Made by a program: the position numbers and the translations under genes
The notes under the pieces: generated by a model
Seen by the model: the letters and a program-made list of their open reading frames with translations, nothing else
Told to the model about the DNA's origin: nothing
The model's database searches: none
From: Candidatus Methanocomedens sp.
GTDB lineage: Archaea > Halobacteriota > Methanosarcinia > Methanosarcinales > Methanocomedenaceae
Direction of reading: 5' to 3'
Assembly (NCBI GenBank): GCA_009649835.1
Contig: PYCK01000010.1
Span: 1-12,142, forward strand
Length of the DNA stretch: 12,142 nucleotides
In this document: in pieces, positions 6,879 through 12,142 of the stretch
Position numbering within the stretch: position 1 is the first letter of the stretch
Layout: each line of letters opens with the position of its first letter

Positions 6879-8640
6879 ATATTGTTATCAGGAATGTATC
6901 CTCAAAATCTGCCCTTCCGTCTGAATAGGTAATTGTGACATTGACATTGGTAGCCTCAAGGGCAAGTTCTTCACGTGATACGCTTGAAAAGAATATCCCG
7001 GCCGCTATACGCTCAGCGTGTATACCCCTCTCAGATAGGGCACGACCTGCCATGTAGATCACCCTGCCGTTATCGAATGGTGCTTCCACAAAGATGAGAT
7101 GGTGCTCGGATTCGTTATCCCCGTTGTCATCAAATATGATCTGGCTGCCGTTGGGATAGGCCGCATAGCCAATAATGTTAGTATCAGGGTTCACTGCACT
7201 GGTGCTATTGTAAAGCGTAAATGCCAGTCCTTCAACACCAGACCAGGGAGGACCCGTTAAAGAATGACCAAGGGATGGACCGTACATTCCGCTGGTGTTG
7301 TTTGTCTGTGAGATTGGATTAAATGATGCACCATTGTCGACAAGTCCTGCCACCGGCATGGGCGGCGCATCATTCAATATAGACGAACTATTGACCAGTT
7401 TAACGAAAGGACCATTTGGAATTTCAGAAGTTATTGAAGCGGGAATATTACTGACATTGGTCTCGTTTATTCCAATAAATCCGTACCATGGATGCGCAGT
7501 ATTATTATCAACAGCTTCCACTGCAGCATCCATGCTGATTGCACCGATGCATTCTGCATAGAGCACACCACCATCGGCAGTCCAGTTGACTATCTCCCTG
7601 GTTATATTGACATCAACGGTGCTCATATTATAATGGATAAGTAGAACACTGTAATTCTCAAGTGTAAGGTTGCCTGCCAGGATATCGGAATCGTTCAAAA
7701 GGGTGTATGGAATCTGCATATCCTGGTAATATTGATAGATGGGATTCAAAGTAACATTGTCAGGATAAACGGCAACACTGGGGATACCTGTCATTGCAGT
7801 TGTACTTTGCAGGAATTTACCCCCCTCCATCCTTAAGCCGTGGATGGTTATCGCCGGAGTAAAATTTAGGGATTCGTTATATATCCAGTCATTCGTTGAA
7901 GTATTAAGGTCCTTTACATCCAGTATAAATACTCCCCCGGAATACGTTCTATTAATAACATTGCCCGGTCCAAGATTTGGTCGGGCAATATCGTCTGTGG
8001 TCAGGTTCAGGTAAAAATCATCGTAGGATATATTTGTCATATTTGGCAAATCGGATGATATGTTGGTCATGTTCACAGGGTTTTGCAGCACAGCAAAAAC
8101 AGGGATACTGGTATTGTCCACAACATTCCAAACGAACCGGTATGCCTGGAGTGTATTATTCTGGTGTTTGTCCATTGGTATAATTAGTGACATGTTGGGG
8201 AAGAAGTGTGGTTGCTGCTTGAAGTGCTGTACTGTGATGGTACGGTTTGTAACAGATGACGTGAATGTGACATTATTCACTACCAGTTCTGCTGACGTCC
8301 CCCTGGTTGCATATACCCGGCTTATAATCTCGCCAAAATCATTAGTGTAGTTAAGGAAATACTCTCTTAGCAAGGTCTCGTTGTTAATATCGTAAGCATC
8401 GCTGTAGATCAGTGTATCTTCGGTGGCGTAATTCACTTCCCGGATTGTCAGGCTTCGAAACTCTGTGATATCCTGTTTTGATATATCAAGCCCTGCTGCC
8501 GGCAAGTTGGCAGTAAGGATCAGGTTATTCAACAGTACCATGAATGTAAGTGTGCCTATCATGATCATAAATCCTGAAAGCAGGATCAACTGGGCATTGG
8601 ATCTTTCTGATTCCTTTTTGGCATTGCTGTGATCTTTCAT
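6877..8640 (-). CDS. DUF7261-like exported glycoprotein with possible amidotransferase-like domain
   Basis: A 587-residue protein with a charged N-terminus and one hydrophobic helix (SNAQLILLSGFMIMIGTLTF and on, about 14-45), resembling the haloarchaeal DUF7261 pattern of R/N-x-Q-L followed by a helix. The exported part carries 33 N-x-S/T sequons, for example N190, N193, N200 and N203, a very high density pointing to heavy N-glycosylation. Residues 286-375 look like a flavodoxin or class I glutamine-amidotransferase-like fold: strand SVAVYPD (288-294), a helix with YYQDMQIPYTLL (304-315), strand YSVLLIHYN (330-338), then GGVLYAECIGAISMD (357-371), where C364 sits like a nucleophile-elbow cysteine. 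A later segment, GRVIYMAGRALSERGIHAER (525-544), would complete such a fold. Catalysis is not shown and the domain may be a binding module. The start ATG lies 2 bases after the DUF7288-like stop; the stop precedes the next start by 10 bases. Confidence 0.66.
   Translation of the reverse strand: MKDHSNAKKESERSNAQLILLSGFMIMIGTLTFMVLLNNLILTANLPAAGLDISKQDITEFRSLTIREVNYATEDTLIYSDAYDINNETLLREYFLNYTNDFGEIISRVYATRGTSAELVVNNVTFTSSVTNRTITVQHFKQQPHFFPNMSLIIPMDKHQNNTLQAYRFVWNVVDNTSIPVFAVLQNPVNMTNISSDLPNMTNISYDDFYLNLTTDDIARPNLGPGNVINRTYSGGVFILDVKDLNTSTNDWIYNESLNFTPAITIHGLRMEGGKFLQSTTAMTGIPSVAVYPDNVTLNPIYQYYQDMQIPYTLLNDSDILAGNLTLENYSVLLIHYNMSTVDVNITREIVNWTADGGVLYAECIGAISMDAAVEAVDNNTAHPWYGFIGINETNVSNIPASITSEIPNGPFVKLVNSSSILNDAPPMPVAGLVDNGASFNPISQTNNTSGMYGPSLGHSLTGPPWSGVEGLAFTLYNSTSAVNPDTNIIGYAAYPNGSQIIFDDNGDNESEHHLIFVEAPFDNGRVIYMAGRALSERGIHAERIAAGIFFSSVSREELALEATNVNVTITYSDGRADFEDTFLITI
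8023..8070 (-). repeat. 30-base imperfect tandem duplication coding MTNIS motifs
   Basis: Within the DUF7261-like gene, residues 191-195 and 201-205 are both MTNIS, preceded each time by asparagine, giving paired sequons at N190/N193 and N200/N203. The 30-base period and shared codon pattern suggest a short in-frame duplication that doubled a glycosylation cluster. Confidence 0.5.
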
Positions 8641-8642
8641 TC

Positions 8643-9218
8643 TTACATCCGCCAGAGTGTCAATCTTACATCAAGGATATTGTAAAAACTGGAATTCGGA
8701 GAAAGGTCAGGGATAAAGGAGGCACTAATAGCGTCTTCGTCATGGATAACGACCTTTCTTGAGACAAGTACTGCATTATCGGAAGGGCGTCCGTTCCACA
8801 ACATGGCCCTTGAATCCCATTTTTTGTTATCGTTCTGGTAAGCTACTACCAGATTATAAGCAGTTCCGTCAGCCAGTAACGCCCTGTTAAATACAGATGT
8901 CAGGTCATAGACAGAGTTAGGGTATGTTGATGACTGACCGTCAAATTCCACACCAGTCCAGTCTACCAAAGCTTTCTTTAAGGGTGAATACGTCTCACCT
9001 TCAGGTACATAGTCCAGCACGATCAGGAGGTCACTGCCGGAGGTCTCTATTTGTGATTCTACCTGCTGGTGGGATGCTGATGATGTGAGAGGAGTAAGGG
9101 GCGATGCCTGCACGATAAAAACTACAAGAAAGACAATCATAATAGCGGTAGCTGCACCTTCCAGGGTATACATCTGCCCGGTGTTATCTTTTAGTATAGC
9201 CTGTACTCCCGGGATCAT
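8643..9218 (-). CDS. DUF7288-like pilin-type membrane protein
   Basis: A 191-residue protein from the ATG at 9216-9218, one base after the TAG stop of the upstream gene. A start 39 bases further upstream is possible, but it would read through the end of the neighbour in another frame and add an unlikely Cys-rich leader (MMSLRYCMSGCGR). The N-terminus has DNTGQMYTLEGAATAIMIVF (11-30) running into a helix that ends about 37. This resembles the haloarchaeal DUF7288 pattern G-Q-x-x-T-L-E followed by a hydrophobic segment, and like those it continues with Q-A-S-P-L-T-P-L. The exported remainder is a mixed domain with SDLLIVLDYV (62-71), a YDLTSVFNRALLADGTAYNL block (104-123) and the terminal strand ILDVRLTLW. 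It probably acts as a minor pilin or pseudopilin; this is inferred from neighbours and topology. Confidence 0.66.
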   Translation of the reverse strand: MIPGVQAILKDNTGQMYTLEGAATAIMIVFLVVFIVQASPLTPLTSSASHQQVESQIETSGSDLLIVLDYVPEGETYSPLKKALVDWTGVEFDGQSSTYPNSVYDLTSVFNRALLADGTAYNLVVAYQNDNKKWDSRAMLWNGRPSDNAVLVSRKVVIHDEDAISASFIPDLSPNSSFYNILDVRLTLWRM

Positions 9219-9219
9219 T

Positions 9220-9774
9220 CTACCACACCCTGACATACAATAACGCAAACTCATCATCCTGTTCTACATATACTATGCGTACTGTCTGGGCAACATTGAC
9301 ATTCTGCGGAAGTACCGGGCCGTTGTTCAACACAACATTATTTGATGAATCGCGATACATGGATCTATCAAGGTTGTACAGGGAAACGTTCAGGTCATAC
9401 GATGTTGTCTCGCTACTCAGACCCAGATCCTCTCGCATATCATCATAAAGCGTGGTTGTGTTCATACAATAATTAAGTTCCCCGGCCCTTTTAAGGGAAA
9501 TTATATTGTTGTCAGTAGGACTATTAGCAAGACCATTTGTACTTTCTGCCAGTGTTATTGCAACCCGGTCAGACATTGACTTGACTTCATCAGAGCTTGA
9601 CTGGAAAGGAACAAACAGACTGGTTAGTGTCTGGAACAAGAACAGGAAAGTGACCATGAAAATAACAATACCTGAAATAAAATCCAGACTGATCTGGCCA
9701 CGGGTATCGTTAAAGGGATTTATCCTGGATTTTCGTGGAAATACCTTTTTTCTTCCTGAAGTCGTCTTGCTCAT
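9220..9774 (-). CDS. DUF7287-like pilin-type membrane protein
   Basis: A 184-residue protein. A basic, K/R-rich leader (1-25) ends in TRGQISLDFISGIVIFMVTF (24-43), a class III-like signal with R-G before Q and a helix to about 55, similar to haloarchaeal DUF7287 proteins (RGQ-x-x-LDF). An exported domain of about 125 residues follows, with a lone C103, a helix-prone DEVKSMSDRVAITLAE (62-77) and a final strand EFALLYVRVW. It ends in the only amber (TAG) stop among the intact genes here. In a pyrrolysine-using archaeon, readthrough would add only 12 further residues after it. There is no clear ribosome binding site before the ATG at 9772-9774; the preceding 19 bases are AT-rich, so translation may depend on coupling to the zinc-ribbon gene just upstream. 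Confidence 0.67.
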   Translation of the reverse strand: MSKTTSGRKKVFPRKSRINPFNDTRGQISLDFISGIVIFMVTFLFLFQTLTSLFVPFQSSSDEVKSMSDRVAITLAESTNGLANSPTDNNIISLKRAGELNYCMNTTTLYDDMREDLGLSSETTSYDLNVSLYNLDRSMYRDSSNNVVLNNGPVLPQNVNVAQTVRIVYVEQDDEFALLYVRVW

Positions 9775-9793
9775 AATAATAATTTATTGACAT

Positions 9794-9925
9794 TCAAACT
9801 CGATAATTATCTTCACTACCGCATTGTGGACATTTGATCGGAATGAAGTTCGGGTCCGCCTGGAATTCAAATTCACAAACAGCACATCTAAAAAATACTT
9901 TAGATTGATCAACAAAATCATTCAT
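9794..9925 (-). CDS. Small zinc-ribbon protein (43 residues), first gene of the pilin-like operon
   Basis: A short intact frame of 43 residues starting MNDFVDQSKVFFRC and ending DNYRV. Two knuckles, C14-x2-C17 and C32-P-x-C35-G, give a four-cysteine zinc ribbon of the kind seen in small archaeal rubredoxin-like or RNA-polymerase-type ribbons. A GAGGT ribosome binding site (9933-9937, minus strand) sits 7 bases before ATG and a TATA box lies at 9958-9969, so both transcription and translation signals are in place. It is 19 bases upstream of the DUF7287-like gene and is probably the promoter-proximal gene of the whole operon. The role is unknown; regulation of the surface-protein genes, or a small metal-binding accessory protein, are both possible. 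It is easily missed because of its length. Confidence 0.78.
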   Translation of the reverse strand: MNDFVDQSKVFFRCAVCEFEFQADPNFIPIKCPQCGSEDNYRV

Positions 9926-9957
9926 GATTATAACCTCATCTTTATAATATCATACAT

Positions 9958-9969
9958 GTTTATATACTT
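9958..9969 (-). promoter_or_regulatory. TATA box of the zinc-ribbon/pilin-like operon
   Basis: Read on the minus strand, AAGTATATAAAC matches the archaeal TATA box. Its position predicts a transcript start near 9938, giving a leader of roughly 13 bases that just includes the GAGGT ribosome binding site. Confidence 0.5.
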
Positions 9970-9981
9970 GTTATGATGTTT

Positions 9982-9993
9982 AATTTATAAAAG
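9982..9993 (+). promoter_or_regulatory. TATA box of the minD-like gene
   Basis: AATTTATAAAAG fits the archaeal TATA box. The expected transcript start is near 10010-10013, at or just after the first two candidate ATGs, and no Shine-Dalgarno sequence is visible. The message is therefore likely leaderless or nearly so. Confidence 0.5.
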
Positions 9994-10006
9994 ATTTCCC
10001 TTAGAC

Positions 10007-10819
10007 ATGATGAGTATTATGAGTGCTGAAATTTATCTTATATTATCCGGAAAGGGTGGAGTGGGAAAAACCACAGTTTTCTCAAATCTTGCAACCTCAA
10101 TTGCAATGTCAGGGAAAGAGATCATCGTAATTGATGCTGATCTGGCAATGCCGAATCTGGGACTTGTTTTTGGTATGATCAATGCACCAATTACTATTCA
10201 TGACGTCCTTGCCGGCAGTGAACCTATAGAAAAAGCCATCTATGAAGGACCCCACGGATTGAAGTTCATTCCAGGCGGGGAAAGTATCGAAGGATATCAG
10301 GCAGCTGATCCCTCTCGTATGATAGATGTACTGGACAACCTGAAGGAGAAGGCAGATTATATATTGATAGATGCCCCTGTAGGCTTAAATGAAGATGTTG
10401 TCTTGTTATTACCTGAAGTAGATCACGTTATCATCATTTCCACTCCAGATCTAATATCTACGGCAGATGCTCTGCGAATGCGACTCATCGCAGAGTCAAC
10501 AGATATGGTCATCGACGGTGCGATTTTGAACCGCACTAATGTACATGATGAAAATGGAGCAATAGAATCGTTTGGAAAGACCATGGAATTAAAGATACTT
10601 GCTGTAATTCCCGATGATATCAATGTGCATAAAGCTGCTCTGGATAAGATTCCCCTGGTAATTTCAAATCCTGATTCACCGGCATCTATTGCCATCAGGA
10701 AACTGGCAGCACAACTTACAGGAGTTGAATTTATACCTGATACCAGGAAAAGTGGGATATTCCAAAAGATACTTGGAACATTAGGGTTTAATGTCAATTC
10801 AAATGAAGGACAGAACTGA
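10007..10819 (+). CDS. minD: MinD/ParA-family P-loop ATPase
   Basis: A 270-residue cytoplasmic ATPase of the MinD/ParA (SIMIBI) class. The deviant Walker A motif SGKGGVGKTT spans 14-23 with the signature lysine K16. Switch I reads VIDADLAMPNLGLVFG (41-56), and the Walker B/switch II region is YILIDAPVGL (118-127). The tail 247-262 (RKSGIFQKILGTLGFN with flanks) could form a short amphipathic helix like the membrane-targeting end of MinD proteins. MinD dimers cycle on membranes to place other structures; archaeal homologs have been tied to positioning surface machines, so a link to the divergent pilin-like operon is possible but inferred. The start is uncertain: ATGs at 10007, 10010 and 10019 are in frame, none has a ribosome binding site, and the predicted transcript start favours 10010 or 10019. 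It overlaps the rpiA start by 17 to 29 bases. Confidence 0.85.
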   Translation: MMSIMSAEIYLILSGKGGVGKTTVFSNLATSIAMSGKEIIVIDADLAMPNLGLVFGMINAPITIHDVLAGSEPIEKAIYEGPHGLKFIPGGESIEGYQAADPSRMIDVLDNLKEKADYILIDAPVGLNEDVVLLLPEVDHVIIISTPDLISTADALRMRLIAESTDMVIDGAILNRTNVHDENGAIESFGKTMELKILAVIPDDINVHKAALDKIPLVISNPDSPASIAIRKLAAQLTGVEFIPDTRKSGIFQKILGTLGFNVNSNEGQN

Positions 10820-11498
10820 AAAATCCAATACAGGTGAGAAAAAAGCTGTTGGTGAATCTGCTGCAGATCTTGTCAGGGACAAAATGGTAGTGGGTCTTGG
10901 CACAGGATCTACCACTGCTTTTGCAATTAAATCACTTGGACACAGAGTAAAACAGGGATTGGACATAAGAGGTGTTCCTACCTCATACCAGTCACAAATG
11001 CTGGCAATTGAGCATGGCATTCCCCTCACCTCACTTGCACAGGACCCGGTTGTGGATATTGCAATCGACGGTGCGGACCAGGTTGATGCGAACCTGTGTG
11101 TAATTAAAGGTGGGGGTGCCGCCCATACCAATGAAAAGATCATCGCAGCTTCAGCCAGGCGGTTCGTGGTACTTGTGGACCTGACCAAAGTGGTTGAAGT
11201 GTTGGACCACTATGTACCCCTGGAAGTCATGCCGCAGGCCCTGGAACTGGTCAAGTGCCAGGTCAGGGAATTAAAAGGCAAGCCAGTGTTACGTATGGCG
11301 GTGCATAAAGACGGACCTGTGATCACTGATAACGGTAATTTCGTGGTGGATGCTGATTTTGGTAAGATCAATGACCCTGAACAGCTTGCCAGGGAATTAT
11401 CAGGTTGTACCGGAGTGGTCGAACACGGTATTTTCCTTAATGCAAACGAGGTATATGTGGGAAGGCCGGATTGTGAAATTGAAATACTTAAAGCGTAA
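10791..11498 (+). CDS. rpiA: Ribose-5-phosphate isomerase A
   Basis: Interconverts ribose 5-phosphate and ribulose 5-phosphate (EC 5.3.1.6) in the cytoplasm. In methanogens this links ribulose-monophosphate-type pentose synthesis to nucleotides. The 235-residue length fits the family. All motifs are present: phosphate loop GLGTGST (35-41), DGADQVD (93-99), KGGGAAHTNEKII (106-118), TDNGNFVVDADF (179-190) and GVVEHGIF (208-215). By alignment with Escherichia coli RpiA, D93, D96, K106 and E115 correspond to the active-site Asp81, Asp84, Lys94 and Glu103. The start is either ATG 10791 or ATG 10803; the first has a weak GGG five bases upstream. Both lie inside the end of the minD-like gene, so translation is probably coupled. 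The UPF0305 gene begins 16 bases after the stop. Confidence 0.95.
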   Translation: MSIQMKDRTEKSNTGEKKAVGESAADLVRDKMVVGLGTGSTTAFAIKSLGHRVKQGLDIRGVPTSYQSQMLAIEHGIPLTSLAQDPVVDIAIDGADQVDANLCVIKGGGAAHTNEKIIAASARRFVVLVDLTKVVEVLDHYVPLEVMPQALELVKCQVRELKGKPVLRMAVHKDGPVITDNGNFVVDADFGKINDPEQLARELSGCTGVVEHGIFLNANEVYVGRPDCEIEILKA

Positions 11499-11514
11499 AG
11501 GTTGATGTATTATT

Positions 11515-12072
11515 ATGGCAGCGTCTTCATTCAAGAAACTGGAAAGTGTCCATGAACTAAGTGAATCTGTGCATGACCAGCAGACCTTGCTATCAAAACT
11601 TAATAAAGAACTCTCGGCATATACTGTTTTTGACCTGATGAAAATACAGGTCCAATTGGAGAAGGAATGTAAGTATCTCCCCCCGAAATATAAAAAAGTG
11701 TTCAGGGAAAAGATGGCTGAACAACTTATTTCAAATTTTAAAGAAATTATTGCTAAAACACATTCCTATAATCAGATACTTGATAAGGAACAGTTTATTG
11801 AATTCATCAAAAGTTTCCAGGAAAAACTTGATAATATTGATACGAAAGACACTTCCCAGGCACATGATATGACTGTGCTGTACCATTTATGTGCTCTTTA
11901 CAATATCTTCATAACCAAAACACCGCCCCATCCTGAAGGTACGCCTTTCCCAGGTGGGTTTTTTGTGGAAAAGATCGGGGATCATTATTACTGCCCTGTG
12001 AAGGACAAGCAGAAAGATAATGATGAAGCCCTTTGCAGGTTCTGTGTAGCCAGGCAGACTCAAATGGAGTAA
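11515..12072 (+). CDS. UPF0305 (DUF2115) family protein
   Basis: A 185-residue soluble protein of a family largely restricted to methanogens and relatives, with no known function. The first 115 residues are strongly helical and charged (for example ELSESVHDQQTLLSKLNKEL, 14-33). The conserved C-terminal part holds HPEGTPFPGGFFVEK (139-153), YYCPVKDKQKDN (158-169) and ALCRFCVA (172-179). C160, C174 and C177, perhaps with H139 or H157, could bind a metal; this is a guess from spacing. The length matches family members, so the gene is complete. The start ATG at 11515 follows rpiA by 16 bases with an AAAGG-like site about a dozen bases upstream, and it is probably the last gene of the minD-rpiA cluster. 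The 70 bases after it hold no gene or clear terminator. Confidence 0.9.
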   Translation: MAASSFKKLESVHELSESVHDQQTLLSKLNKELSAYTVFDLMKIQVQLEKECKYLPPKYKKVFREKMAEQLISNFKEIIAKTHSYNQILDKEQFIEFIKSFQEKLDNIDTKDTSQAHDMTVLYHLCALYNIFITKTPPHPEGTPFPGGFFVEKIGDHYYCPVKDKQKDNDEALCRFCVARQTQME

Positions 12073-12142
12073 TATCCCTTCCCTGTTAATCAGACTTAGT
12101 ATACACTACTTAGCCTACTTATTACACCTATTAAATATCTCC

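Larger units (their letters stand above)
9926..10006. promoter_or_regulatory. Divergent promoter region between zinc-ribbon and minD-like genes
   Basis: Only 81 bases separate the two divergent starts. Both promoters lie within it, with their TATA boxes 12 bases apart and no clear inverted repeat between them. The compact layout allows shared control of the pilin-like operon and the minD-rpiA-UPF0305 genes. Confidence 0.55.

Noticed and set aside
9219..9257. Upstream start extending the DUF7288-like protein by 13 residues
   Set aside because: It overlaps the end of the DUF7287-like gene. The ATG one base after that gene's stop gives the expected leader length for the family.

Overview
The window (12,142 bases) looks like a chromosome segment of a methanogenic or methane-oxidising euryarchaeon, probably close to Methanosarcinales. 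The evidence is archaeal TATA-box promoters, a UPF0305/DUF2115 protein typical of methanogens, a DUF362 iron-sulfur protein, a KaiC/RAD55-like protein with a degenerate P-loop, and a run of archaeal type IV pilin-like surface proteins. The lineage call is an inference from protein families. No rRNA, tRNA, CRISPR array or intact insertion sequence was found.

Layout. Bases 1-768 hold no intact gene. The first 370 bases read like a frameshifted relic of a small membrane protein, and bases 402-656 carry an ambiguous reverse-strand reading frame with in-frame stops. A DUF362 ferredoxin-like protein (769-1827, +) follows, then a RAD55/KaiC-like protein with its own TATA promoter (2024-2929, +). Convergent to these is a long minus-strand operon running from 9925 down to 2988: a 43-residue zinc ribbon, then DUF7287-, DUF7288-, DUF7261-, DUF7266- and two DUF7289-like proteins. 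Apart from the first junction (19 nt), the gaps are 1 to 17 nt, so the genes are probably translationally coupled. From a shared 81-bp divergent promoter region, a plus-strand cluster reads the other way: a MinD-like ATPase, ribose-5-phosphate isomerase (rpiA) and a UPF0305 protein.

How it may work together. Each of the six larger minus-strand proteins has one hydrophobic helix near the N-terminus followed by an extracellular-type domain, several rich in N-glycosylation sequons. This is the build of archaeal type IV pilins and pseudopilins. The order resembles what is recalled of haloarchaeal gene sets carrying the same families. No assembly ATPase, membrane platform or prepilin peptidase lies in the window, so the machine must be encoded elsewhere. 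A MinD-like ATPase next to the cluster and a catalytically doubtful RAD55-like protein at its other end are candidates for positioning or regulation; that link is inferred from position only. RpiA supplies ribose phosphate and appears to be a metabolic neighbour. The most interesting part is the 9925-2988 surface-structure cassette, with its short zinc-ribbon first gene, a heavily sequon-bearing protein containing a possible amidotransferase-like fold, and tandem pilin-like paralogs of unequal length.
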